DNA of 14,110 nt from Planctomycetota bacterium (GCA_026386995.1 JAPLMO010000086.1:1-14110); one strand, 5' to 3'. Positions 5,439-12,893 are shown, numbered from the stretch's first letter. Notes: generated by a model not told the origin, from the letters alone. Numbers and translations: made by a program.

Positions 5439-7099
5439 TATGGAAAGGGTTTTGGGACTATCTGGGGTGTGGACTCGTGAGCGTGTTTGAAATTCCTAAT
5501 CCGTTGCCCGGCGAAAGGCCAACCGCTTATGCCGACCGGGCGGGCCGCTGGTATGCCAAAAAGGTCTCCGCGGTCCACAAAAAGGAATACGGCCAGTATT
5601 TGACCCCGGCCCCCCTCGCAGATTTTATGGCATCGCATCTGGCTCCCGACAAGGCAAATGTCAGAATCTTGGATCCGGGCGCAGGCGCAGGCGTTCTTGC
5701 ATGCGCCGTGGCAGAACACTTCGCGCGGAGTCCGAAGAGAAAGGTACGCCGCCTTCTAATCCAGGCCTACGAGACAGATGCGGACCTCGCGGCAGTTCTG
5801 AAGAGTTCCCTGAACTTTCTGTCCAGTGTCCTGGGTCAAGAGGGCCTTGTCATCGAGGCGCGTGTTGTCACGGAGGATTTCATCCTCAGCAACGCCGGCA
5901 TCTTGGGAACAGTCGCCACGCTGTTTCACACCCCTGAGGGTTCGGCCCGCTTCGACGCTGTGATTTCGAATCCGCCGTATTTCAAACTCCCCAAGTCCGA
6001 TCCGCGCGCCCGCGCAGCGGCGGAAATCGTCCACGGCCAGCCCAACATATATGCCCTGTTCATGGCCGTTTCGGCTCAATTGCTGGAATCGCAAGGCCAG
6101 TTCGTTTTCATTACACCGCGAAGTTTTGCCTCCGGCCCTTATTTCCGCCGGTTCCGACAGCATTTCTTCGAGACAATGCGTCCCGAGAAGGTGCACATCT
6201 TCGAGTCTCGGCGTCAGGCGTTCGACCGCGACAACATTCTCCAGGAGAATATCATCATCGTAGCCCGCAGAGTCGATGGTTGGTCCCTGCGGGAAGAGAA
6301 CGCGAACGTCTCCGTGTCGTCCAGCGAAGGCTTCCGCGACCTTGGCAAGATCAGACCCCGCATTGTGCCGCTGGATTCAATACTTGACTTACGTGTTGCA
6401 GGAAACGTCCTTCGAGTTCCCACAACAGAGGCAGACGAGCAGGCCCAACGCTTGGTCCGTTCGTGGAGTGGCTCCTTGCATGCCTTTGGAATGGAGATCT
6501 CTACGGGACCCGTTGTGCCCTTCCGGTGCCGTGAATTCCTTGCTTCAACGGGGCGCATCGGGATCACCCATGCTCCGCTCTTGTGGATGCAGCACGTGCA
6601 CTCCATGAGCGTCCGGTGGCCGGCATTGAGGCTGAAAAAACCTCAATACATCCTGCGGGCAGAGAATGCGTTGCCTCTGCTGCGGCCTGATAAGACCTAC
6701 GTGTTGCTGCGCAGGTTCAGCGCCAAGGAGGAGCGTCGCCGCCTGACCGCTGCACCCCTTATTCGGGGCACGCTGGGGTCGCCTTGGCTGGGAATCGAGA
6801 ACCACTTGAATTACATCTACAGGCCTGGCGGAGAGTTGACCGAAGATGAGGCATGGGGCTTGGCCGCGCTTTACAGCAGCGAACTCATGGATCGCTATTT
6901 TCGGATTCTTAATGGCAGCACTCAAGTCAGTGCAACGGAACTGAGGTCCATGCCTCTGCCTCCTTTGTCCGTCATCAAGAGGCTTGGTCAGAAAGTCCGT
7001 CAGCTATCAACAATCGCAAACGACCAATTGGACGCATTGGTCAAGGCCCTTCTACCGGAAACGCAGCCGGACGAGCGAAAGGTGGTTGCCCTTGGCTAA
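5414..7099 (+). CDS. Type II N6-adenine DNA methyltransferase (BsuBI/PstI system type)
   Basis: A 561-residue class I methyltransferase that should transfer a methyl group from S-adenosylmethionine to N6 of adenine in the recognition site, protecting host DNA from the partner endonuclease. GQYLTP (60-65) is the motif X region, ILDPGAGAGVL (85-95) is the SAM-binding motif I, YETD (119-122) fits motif II, and SNPPY (185-189) is the catalytic NPPY motif IV. The C-terminal half (about 300-545) should hold target recognition. The partner is encoded immediately downstream with an 8-bp overlap, as expected for a modification-restriction operon. The ATG at 5414 lacks a ribosome site; GTG at 5477 (V22) is an alternative and the conserved part begins about there. 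Recognition of CTGCAG, as for PstI and BsuBI, is possible but unproven. Confidence 0.88.
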   Translation: MGDHCPIALWKGFWDYLGCGLVSVFEIPNPLPGERPTAYADRAGRWYAKKVSAVHKKEYGQYLTPAPLADFMASHLAPDKANVRILDPGAGAGVLACAVAEHFARSPKRKVRRLLIQAYETDADLAAVLKSSLNFLSSVLGQEGLVIEARVVTEDFILSNAGILGTVATLFHTPEGSARFDAVISNPPYFKLPKSDPRARAAAEIVHGQPNIYALFMAVSAQLLESQGQFVFITPRSFASGPYFRRFRQHFFETMRPEKVHIFESRRQAFDRDNILQENIIIVARRVDGWSLREENANVSVSSSEGFRDLGKIRPRIVPLDSILDLRVAGNVLRVPTTEADEQAQRLVRSWSGSLHAFGMEISTGPVVPFRCREFLASTGRIGITHAPLLWMQHVHSMSVRWPALRLKKPQYILRAENALPLLRPDKTYVLLRRFSAKEERRRLTAAPLIRGTLGSPWLGIENHLNYIYRPGGELTEDEAWGLAALYSSELMDRYFRILNGSTQVSATELRSMPLPPLSVIKRLGQKVRQLSTIANDQLDALVKALLPETQPDERKVVALG

Positions 7100-8036
7100 A
7101 CTCCGCGAGGCCCAGGCCATTCTCAAGAGTTTGGGATTGCCGCCTCAGCAGCAGAACGAGATGTCTGCGCTCACCCTCTTGGCCCTCTGCGGAATCGGGC
7201 CGAAGGGTAACTGGTCGCAGGCAAGGAGAGCAAGCCTCACGGTGACTAAGGGCATCATGGTGTTTGTCAAACAGCATTACGGCAAGAGATATGCTCCTAA
7301 CACCAGAGAAATGTTTCGCAGGCAAGTGCTGCACCAGTTCGTGCAGGCACGCATAGCCGACTACAATCCCGATAACCCGGACCTGCCAACCAATAGCCCA
7401 CGAGCGCATCATGCGATCTCCGAAGCAGCCCTCGAAGCCGTGCGCGTCTATGGCACTAACGATTGGGAGGCAGCCTCTGCCAGATTCAGGGCTCAACAAG
7501 GGGCCCTTCTGGAGGTGTACCGCAGGCAAAGAAACGCGCGGCTCATTCCCGTCCGCCTGCCGAACGGCACCGACGTTCAGTTGTCATCGGGAACGCACAA
7601 CCGCGTACAGGCGGCCGTGATTCATGAATTCGTGCCGCGTTTTGTGCAAGGAGCCCGTGTTCTCTACTTGGGAGACACGGCCAAGAAGATACTGATCCTT
7701 GAGAAGGAGCGGCTGCAAGCCCTGGGGCTTACGGTTACCGAACACGAGAAATTGCCAGACCTTATGGTTGAGGACACGAAACGAAAGTGGCTTTTCCTCC
7801 TGGAGGCTGTTACCTCACATGGCCCCATGTCGTCGAAACGGGTTTTCGAGCTGAAGCAATTGCTCGCCCCCTGCCCCTTGGGGCTGGTCTTCGTAACGGC
7901 GTTCCTCACTATGCAGGAGTTCCGAAAGCATAGCCAGAACATCGCTTGGGAAACCGAGGTCTGGATTGCCGAGATTCCCGACCACCTCATCCATTACAAC
8001 GGCGACAAGTTCCTGGGGCCTCGCCGAGGCCCTTGA
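7092..8036 (+). CDS. BsuBI/PstI-family type II restriction endonuclease
   Basis: A 314-residue endonuclease. The TTG at 7092 is chosen because it gives the N-terminus MAKLREAQAILKSLGLP expected for this family, has AAAGGTGG about 6 bases upstream, and overlaps the methyltransferase stop by 8 bp, which suggests translational coupling. Residues 1-145 are the helical N-terminal domain (SALTLLALCGI, 25-35). Residues 150-310 are the BsuBI/PstI catalytic domain, with LPDLM (221-225) and LLEAVTSHGP (236-245) as the conserved PD-(D/E)xK-like core (D223, E238). The enzyme should cut unmethylated foreign DNA as a dimer. Placing the endonuclease after its methyltransferase fits the need for modification first. 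No C-protein gene is present; the upstream WYL protein may fill that role. The gene appears complete. Confidence 0.88.
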   Translation: MAKLREAQAILKSLGLPPQQQNEMSALTLLALCGIGPKGNWSQARRASLTVTKGIMVFVKQHYGKRYAPNTREMFRRQVLHQFVQARIADYNPDNPDLPTNSPRAHHAISEAALEAVRVYGTNDWEAASARFRAQQGALLEVYRRQRNARLIPVRLPNGTDVQLSSGTHNRVQAAVIHEFVPRFVQGARVLYLGDTAKKILILEKERLQALGLTVTEHEKLPDLMVEDTKRKWLFLLEAVTSHGPMSSKRVFELKQLLAPCPLGLVFVTAFLTMQEFRKHSQNIAWETEVWIAEIPDHLIHYNGDKFLGPRRGP

Positions 8037-8228
8037 CAAGAACGAGGGTTACGACAGTCCGAGAGCCACCGCTGCGGAGTGCGTTGCGGCGAACCTCCTG
8101 AGCCGCCGGCGTAGCGTTGATCCCCCCGCACCCCCCGCTTTTTCGTTGTTTCGCGTCCAAGTATAGTATTACTCTGTGAACCATCGCGCTGGGGGCCTGG
8201 CGCGCGGGTGGAAGAGAGATTTTCGTCC

Positions 8229-9700
8229 ATGCGTCGAGACGGGCCGCACAACCGGTTCCTGATAATTCTCTGCGCGGCGGCGATGCTTGCGGCCGGCGGG
8301 TGCGGACGCTTCGCCACCTCGTGGAGCGCCCCTGCCGCGCAGAGCGCTGCGGCCGCGGCTTCCGCCGCTACGGGCGCGCCGTCCGCCGTGGAAAAATCGC
8401 AGGCGCCGCCCGCGTCCACATCCGCCGCTGAGAAAACGCCGGCCGCCGTGGCCATATCGCGGCAGTGGGACTTCGCAACGGGCCTGGAGGGCCTGCTGCC
8501 CACCGGCGCCACGTGGCAACTGTCGCAGGACTGGACGTGGCTGAGGAGCAATAACCAGTTCATCACCCCGAATCCGCAGTACGACGGCGACTTGGTTCTC
8601 TCGGTCACCCAACCGCTCCTGAGGGGCGGCGGCGTGGAGTACACCCGCAGCCCCATCGTCCTCGCGCGGCTTGACGAGAAGATCAGCAACCAGGAGTTCC
8701 GCGGCCGCCTCATGGACATCGTTCTTGAGGTCGAGCGGACCTACTGAGAACTCGTCGTCGCCGAAACGCAGGTCCAGGCCCTGAGCGAGGCCCTCGCGGC
8801 CGCCCAGGAAAACCTCCGCATCGTCCGCCGCCGCTTCGAGGAAGGCAAAGACAAGCGGGTCGTCGTCAGCCTGGCCGAAAGCGCTGTCACGACGCGGCAG
8901 GCCGACTTGGTGGCCGCACGCCTGCTGCTGGCCCGCACCAGCGACCGCCTGAAAAAACTCATCAACGACCGCGAGATGCCGCTGACCGAGCCGGCCGTCC
9001 TGGCGGCCACGGAACTCCCATCGCCGAGCCTATTCCGGTGCTTCTGCCGATGTTCCACCAGAGCATCGCCGCCGCCCTGGCCAACCGCCCCGAGATTCAG
9101 GAGGCCGACGCGCGGCTGGCCCAGGCCGGCGTCAAGGAGCGAATGGCCTGGAACCAGCGCCTGCCGCAACTCGACCTGGCGGCAAGTTACGGGTTCAACG
9201 GGCTTTCGCAGGACCTCGACCAGGCCATCGACAAGGAATTCGAGACCCGCTGGTTCGACTGGTCGGTGCGCGTCGATTTCAGCGTGCCGCTCGGCAACCG
9301 AGCCCGCCGCGCGGCCTATGAGCGGTCGCAACTCGTGCAGGACCAGACGCTGAAGGTCCGCGAAGACGTCCGCCAGCAGGTCCTTCTGGACGTCAGCGCG
9401 GCCATCCGCAACCTCGCCGCCGCCGAAGAGGCCGTGCGTGCCCGCCGCGCGGCACGCCAGGCGGCCGAGCAGGTCGTCAGCGACGGGGAGGCGTTCGTCA
9501 GCGCCGGGGCGGCCCTTCTGAAGGACCTCCTCGACGCCCAGCGGGACCTCGCCGATGCCAAGGTCCGCGAAATGGAGGTGATGGCCGCCTACATGCTCAG
9601 CCTGACGAACCTCGAACGTGCCAAGGGCACACTGCTGGAATACAACGATATCCGCCTCTTGGAAGAGCGCACCGGCCCCCAGCCGGTCGTGGGCAAGTAA
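8229..9700 (+). pseudogene. Broken TolC-like outer-membrane efflux protein
   Basis: ATG at 8229 follows GGAAGAGAG; an in-frame GTG at 8208 is also possible. The N-terminus has a hydrophobic signal ending LAAGGC, a possible lipobox, then an Ala/Ser/Pro-rich linker where family members carry their first long helix. Outer-membrane efflux (OEP) repeats follow: TQPLLRGGG, then the helix ending VERTY. There a TGA (8745-8747) interrupts what should be TGG, because homologues have Tyr-Trp before the next helix (ELVVAETQVQAL). The frame stays open until about 9018, where a missing base in CTCCCA shifts it; the second repeat continues in the next frame to a TAA at 9698-9700. Neighbouring genes use TGA as stop and TGG for Trp, so recoding is unlikely. 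The intact protein would form an outer-membrane export duct. No partner pump genes are nearby. A weak TATAGT (8162-8167) is the only promoter hint. Confidence 0.75.
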
Positions 9701-9715
9701 CCGCCGTTTTGGCCC

Positions 9716-9754
9716 TTGACGTAAGTCGCGTTTTTGCAAAAACACTTACGTCAA
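9716..9754. terminator. Long near-perfect palindrome after the efflux pseudogene
   Basis: TTGACGTAAGT (9716-9726) and ACTTACGTCAA (9744-9754) are perfect 11-bp inverted copies. Between them lies a second perfect palindrome, GTTTTTGCAAAAAC (9730-9743), offset by 3 bases. It starts 15 bases after the stop codon. It may be a bidirectional terminator, a protein-binding dyad, or the end of a lost mobile element. Confidence 0.45.
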
Positions 9755-9769
9755 TTATTAGAGCGGCGC

Positions 9770-9821
9770 ACCCCCTTTTGGGGGGTCCGAAAAGGCAAAA
9801 ACGGCCTTGGCGCTAGCGCCA
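9770..9821. other. Two short palindromes
   Basis: ACCCCC (9770-9775) pairs with GGGGGT across TTTT. About 20 bases later, TGGCGCTAGCGCCA (9808-9821) is a perfect 14-bp palindrome. They open the repeat-rich gene-free stretch that runs to about 11135. Confidence 0.4.
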
Positions 9822-9892
9822 GAGGGGGTGGCGCGTCAAAATGTTAAGATGGGTAAGACTCATAGGTGTCCCTGATTTTGAATGGCAACAGC

Positions 9893-9962
9893 GGGAGTCG
9901 GGATTCGGGATTCGAGAGGCGGGAACCGGGAACCGGGAACCGGGAACATGGAACCGAAAACA
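9893..9962. repeat. Heptamer tandem array (GGGAACC/GGGATTC type)
   Basis: About ten consecutive 7-base units stay in register: one GGGAGTC, two GGGATTC, one diverged unit, three exact GGGAACC, then three decaying units. Short heptamer arrays are known in several bacterial groups as slippage-prone intergenic repeats. No coding role is visible. Confidence 0.75.
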
Positions 9963-9983
9963 AGCCCGCGGCACTGCCGCGGG
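9961..9983. repeat. 23-bp hairpin repeat, copy 1
   Basis: CAAG is followed by CCCGCGGC, ACT and GCCGCGGG: an 8-bp perfect stem with a 3-base loop. An exact 23-bp direct copy lies at 10391-10413. It adjoins the heptamer array. Confidence 0.65.
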
Positions 9984-10055
9984 ATGGAGCGGCGTGAACA
10001 GGGAACCCGCCCTTAGGCCTGGCGGGCCGGCCGGGGAGTCGGGAACCGGAACTGC

Positions 10056-10090
10056 CTTTGACTTTGAACCTTGAACCTTAAACTTTGAAC
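10056..10090. repeat. Heptamer tandem array (TTTGAAC type)
   Basis: Five 7-base units in register: CTTTGAC, TTTGAAC, CTTGAAC, CTTAAAC, TTTGAAC. It is a second heptamer family 94 bases after the first array. Confidence 0.65.
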
Positions 10091-10184
10091 TGCTGTTAAC
10101 CGCAAGAACGCGGGGGAAGGATTGGGCGAGAAACGGCAACGGCGGGGCAAAGGGACGGAGCGAAGGGACGCAGGCAACGTTTAG

Positions 10185-10314
10185 AGCAGTTCACGCTTGC
10201 TTGTAGCCCTCGCGCGGCGGGCAGTCCTGCCCGCCGCGCGGAATGTCGAGAGGCGGCGCGGTGGGCAAGACTGCACACCGCGCACACACTCGCTACAGTC
10301 AAGCGTGAACTGCT
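10185..10314. mobile_element. MITE-like element with 15-bp terminal inverted repeats
   Basis: AGCAGTTCACGCTTG (10185-10199) and CAAGCGTGAACTGCT (10300-10314) are perfect inverted repeats. Inside are two hairpins. One is 14 bp and perfect with a 2-base loop (10211-10224 with 10227-10240). The other is 12 bp with one mismatch (10256-10267 with 10272-10283). The two hairpins resemble each other as inverted copies. At 130 bp without coding capacity it fits a MITE or paired REP element. Confidence 0.65.
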
Positions 10315-10319
10315 ATAGC

Positions 10320-10339
10320 CGTCGCCGCACACGGCGACG
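10320..10339. other. 8-bp hairpin
   Basis: CGTCGCCG (10320-10327) pairs perfectly with CGGCGACG (10332-10339) around CACA. It lies between the two MITE-like elements. Confidence 0.35.
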
Positions 10340-10390
10340 ATCATCGACGATGAAGCCCGGAACACGGAGCCGGAAATCGGAAAACCGCAA

Positions 10391-10413
10391 CAAGCCCGCG
10401 GCACTGCCGCGGG
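10391..10413. repeat. 23-bp hairpin repeat, copy 2
   Basis: Exact direct copy of 9961-9983 (CCCGCGGC, ACT, GCCGCGGG after CAAG). Both copies follow a GGAACC/GGAAA-type sequence, hinting at a larger repeat unit. Confidence 0.65.
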
Positions 10414-10524
10414 GTGGACCGCCGGGAACCGGACAGAACCTGAAATCCGCCAAATGCGGGACCGCCTTTCGCCCCAACAGAATGCAGACGTGGGAAGGTG
10501 TGGATTCGTCGGACCCGCCCCAAC

Positions 10525-10799
10525 GGGGCGGCGGAATGTAGCCACGGGTGGAGCGACGGCGCTTTCGGCGTCGCGCAACCCGTGGGAGTGTTCGTTTTTC
10601 GACTCATCCGCCCCGAGGGGGCGGAGGAATCGCCGGGCATAGGCGTCCTTCCGACGCTCCAAAAACTCTCCTTCGCCCCTCCGGGGCGAAAAAGGAATAA
10701 AGGAGGAAGGACTCTTCTCTCTCATCCGCTTTCCACGGGTTTCGCGTCGGGCCGCAACGCGGCCGCGCCGCTCCACCCGTGGCTACATTCCGCCGCCCC
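10525..10799. mobile_element. MITE-like element with perfect 31-bp terminal inverted repeats
   Basis: Bases 10525-10555 are the exact reverse complement of 10769-10799 (31 of 31). Each end holds a hairpin closed by CCACGGGT/ACCCGTGG (10543-10550 with 10578-10585 on the left). The 200-bp core has further hairpins, for example TTCGCCCC/GGGGCGAA (10672-10679 with 10683-10690), and no convincing ORF. Perfect long terminal repeats imply recent activity or strong conservation. A transposase acting in trans would be needed. Confidence 0.7.
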
Positions 10800-11134
10800 T
10801 CTATGAAGCCGGTTTTGTCAAGGGCCGACCGTCGACAAGTTCAACCTTCTATCCAGGATTCCGCGGGTGGGCTCATGGCCTCGTCCGCCGTTAGGCGGGC
10901 GTCGCGGTCCTATTCAACTGATACGATGACGCCCATTCTGTTGGACAGGGTCGACGGCCCCAGGGGCGGCGACGGGCTGTCATCGTGCTTGTCGGGGCGA
11001 ACCTCGTCTTCCGGTCTCCTTCAGGTGCGACTTCAGGATCGTGTTTTGCCGCAACTCTCGTTACACCGCTGCGCGAAGCAGCTCAATAAGCCGTGTTGAA
11101 TGCCGTTCTCCCATGCGCTGGGTGGGCGGAGGGG
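10800..11134. other. Gene-free stretch downstream of the IS110 transposase gene
   Basis: No convincing gene on either strand. A small hairpin GCTGC/GCAGC is at 11068-11082. Because it lies on the 3' side of the transposase, part of it may be the right non-coding end of the IS110 element, where the IS1111 branch encodes its guide RNA. The boundary is not visible. Confidence 0.3.
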
Positions 11135-11159
11135 TTCGGGGAGGCAGGGCCTCCCCGAA
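11135..11159 (-). terminator. 10-bp hairpin after the transposase stop
   Basis: TTCGGGGAGG (11135-11144) is perfectly inverted at 11150-11159 around a 5-base loop. It lies 36 bases beyond the transposase stop. No T-run follows on the minus strand. It may be a terminator or part of the element's non-coding RNA. Confidence 0.4.
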
Positions 11160-11195
11160 GACGCCGTTGGTCATCAACATGATGTTGTCCTTTCC

Positions 11196-12341
11196 TCAAT
11201 TCCGTGCCGTGGTTGTCGCCGTCCTCTGCCGTGCGCCCTTCGCTCGGGGCCTGGGCGGCCGGACACGCGGCGACGGCTCGGCGGGCGTTTCGGCCGCCGC
11301 CGGTTGCGCCGCCGGTGGCCGCCAGGCCGTGCGATCTCGCATCATCGCCCATCCGATGACCGCCAGGCGACGTGCCACGGCCACGACCGCGATCTTGCGA
11401 CGCGTCCGACACGCCCCGTGCACCCGCTGATACACCTGCCTCAAGTGCGGGTTGTACCGGAGCGACACCCACGCCACCTCCACCAGCAACTTGCGGGCCA
11501 GCCGGCATCCCTGACGCGTGATGTGCCCCTGCCGATCCATCTGCCCCGACTGGTGCTGGCGCGGCACGAGGCCGAAGTAACTGCCGACCTGGCGGCCGGA
11601 CCGGAACCGATGCGGGTCGTCGATCATGGCCACGAGCAACTCCGACAGTCGCGGCCCGACGCCGGGGATCGTCTGCAACAACTGTACCCGTTCGTCGGCG
11701 GCGCCCAGGGCGTCCAGCGCCGACTCGACCTCGCGGACCTGTTGTTCCACCTGCTCCAACGCCCGCACCTCCACGTCCAGAATGCCGCGCCAGAGTTCCG
11801 TCATCCCGAGCCCCGCCAGCGGTCGCGTCTGCAAACGCAGGCCCGCCAGAGACTGCGCCGTCCAGCCGCATCGGCCGGCCCGAAGCGTCAGCCCCTGCGT
11901 GTCCAGGACGCTGCGGATGTTGTTCTTGATCGCCGTACGCCGCTCGACCAGCGAGTTGCGGTAATGAATCAACTGCCGCCATTGACGCACGTTCCCTTCC
12001 GGCAACCAGACCGTGGGCAGCTGGTTCGCCGCCGACAATTGGGCCAACTTCAGGGCGTCCAGCCGGTCGGTCTTGCGTTTGACGTTCCGCCACCGCCACG
12101 CCTCGTGCGTCGGGTTGGCCACCTGGATGTCCTTGACGTCCGAGGCCGAGGCGACATCGCGGATCCAGCCAGCCATCGGCCCGACCTCCAGAACCACGCG
12201 GTCCGGCCGACGGTCGGCCAGCAACGTGCTCAGGCCGCACGGCGAAGTCGGGTCCGTATGATACGCCACCTCTCCCGTATCGGTGTCCAGAAGGCAGCTG
12301 ACCGTCTTGCATTTTCCAACGTCCAGTGCGAGAATCCTCAT
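11196..12341 (-). CDS. IS110-family transposase (DEDD, bridge-RNA recombinase type)
   Basis: A 381-residue transposase with a good ribosome site (AAAGGAGA, 12348-12355 on the minus strand). Residues 1-150 are the RuvC-like DEDD domain: ALDVGK with D7, E52 in VVLEVGP, and TDRLDALKLA with D92/D95. A helical linker follows. Residues about 220-310 are the Transposase_20 domain: IPGVGP (225-230) and GSYFGLVP (253-260), whose Ser254 is the likely nucleophile by analogy with IS621. The C-terminal 40 residues are a Pro/Arg-rich extension. The family recombines DNA through a structured RNA encoded in the element's own end, upstream of the gene in the IS110 branch and downstream in the IS1111 branch. 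The gene looks intact. It lies between the repeat nest and the minus-strand defence-like genes. Confidence 0.92.
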   Translation of the reverse strand: MRILALDVGKCKTVSCLLDTDTGEVAYHTDPTSPCGLSTLLADRRPDRVVLEVGPMAGWIRDVASASDVKDIQVANPTHEAWRWRNVKRKTDRLDALKLAQLSAANQLPTVWLPEGNVRQWRQLIHYRNSLVERRTAIKNNIRSVLDTQGLTLRAGRCGWTAQSLAGLRLQTRPLAGLGMTELWRGILDVEVRALEQVEQQVREVESALDALGAADERVQLLQTIPGVGPRLSELLVAMIDDPHRFRSGRQVGSYFGLVPRQHQSGQMDRQGHITRQGCRLARKLLVEVAWVSLRYNPHLRQVYQRVHGACRTRRKIAVVAVARRLAVIGWAMMRDRTAWRPPAAQPAAAETPAEPSPRVRPPRPRAKGARQRTATTTARN

Positions 12342-12422
12342 GCCGGGTCTCCTTTCGGTTCACGCTCGTGGGCGATCCCCAGTGGATCAGCCCGTCTCTG
12401 ATTGGGACAACGATCCCGTATC

Positions 12423-12779
12423 TTAGCGGAACCGGGGGTTCGCCACACCCGGGTCATTCTCTATCACTCCATCAAGAAGGTCTTGACCTTGGGCCGATAT
12501 GCGGTATGTCACCGCAGGCGCGTCCGAGGATTCCGTAGGGTCCTCTGGCCCCTCGCGAAACTGAACGTAGCCCTTGTCCGCCAAGTACTCTAGGGCCTCC
12601 TGCACGGCGTCAAAGGTTGCGACTTTACCTGTCTCAAGAACATTGAATACAAAGGATGCTGATAGCCAGCCGTAGTGCGCTTGCTTGCCAGATCTGGCAT
12701 CCCGAAGTGCCAAGAGACATTTCTGTCGTTGATCCAACTTCCGCGCTACCTGCAAACGAATTCTGAGCTTGTCGCTCAT
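12423..12779 (-). CDS. Small winged-helix protein, putative DNA-binding
   Basis: A 118-residue protein. The ATG at 12779 is chosen over one at 12881 because a perfect AGGAGG (12787-12792) stands 7 bases upstream. Residues about 15-75 are helical and rich in charged residues. ATFDAVQEALEYLADKGYVQF (54-74) followed by TYRISAQGQDLLDG (91-104) has the shape of a winged helix: a helix pair, a beta hairpin, then a closing helix. I do not recognise a named family. Its upstream neighbour on the minus strand is the AlbA_2-domain gene, 114 bases away, with a terminator hairpin between them. It ends only 81 bases before the transposase start, so the last few codons (ANPRFR) may be encoded by IS DNA. It is likely a regulator or small partner of the neighbouring genes. 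Confidence 0.7.
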   Translation of the reverse strand: MSDKLRIRLQVARKLDQRQKCLLALRDARSGKQAHYGWLSASFVFNVLETGKVATFDAVQEALEYLADKGYVQFREGPEDPTESSDAPAVTYRISAQGQDLLDGVIENDPGVANPRFR

Positions 12780-12793
12780 ATTAGCGCCTCCTG

Positions 12794-12817
12794 AAAAAAA
12801 GGGTCCTGGACCCTTTT
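12794..12817 (-). terminator. Intrinsic terminator between AlbA_2 and winged-helix genes
   Basis: On the minus strand AAAAGGGT and ACCCTTTT form a perfect 8-bp stem with a 5-base loop, followed by a run of seven T. The inverted repeat itself is 10 bp with one central base. It lies directly before the ribosome site of the winged-helix gene. It either ends the AlbA_2 transcript or attenuates read-through into the small gene. Confidence 0.65.
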
Positions 12818-12893
12818 CCGTCAGCCGCTTTTCAAGGGTACCGAGTCGGGCCGCCGCTGCCCTGCAACCCAAGCACATCAACGCTCAGATAGA

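Larger units (their letters stand above)
11135..12422 (-). mobile_element. IS110-family insertion sequence (ends approximate)
   Basis: It is defined by the transposase gene (11196-12341), with a non-coding segment on each side. The 5' side has only 81 bases before the neighbouring stop codon; these contain GATCC/GGATC-type and ATCAG/CTGAT hairpins. The 3' side could extend to about 10800. IS110 elements lack long terminal repeats and usually make no target duplication, so the ends cannot be fixed by eye. Confidence 0.5.

Noticed and set aside
4406..8036. BREX or DISARM locus
   Set aside because: No PglZ, BrxC, helicase or DrmA/B-like gene; the methyltransferase plus BsuBI/PstI-type nuclease is a complete type II pair.
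8745..8747. TGA read as tryptophan (recoding)
   Set aside because: TGA serves as the stop of the WYL, endonuclease, AlbA_2 and transposase genes, and Trp is encoded by TGG elsewhere; a frameshift in the same gene also points to decay.
8741..9745. 334-residue minus-strand ORF
   Set aside because: Antisense of the TolC-like pseudogene; composition and lack of motifs mark it as a shadow.
9893..10413. CRISPR array
   Set aside because: The repeats are contiguous heptamers or isolated hairpins without regular unique spacers, and no cas gene is present.
10779..11099. 106-residue plus-strand ORF
   Set aside because: It starts inside the terminal repeat of the 10525-10799 element, has no ribosome site, and the Ser/Arg-rich sequence shows no family.
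11100..12401. 433-residue plus-strand ORF
   Set aside because: Exact antisense of the IS110 transposase, whose domains and ribosome site are clear.
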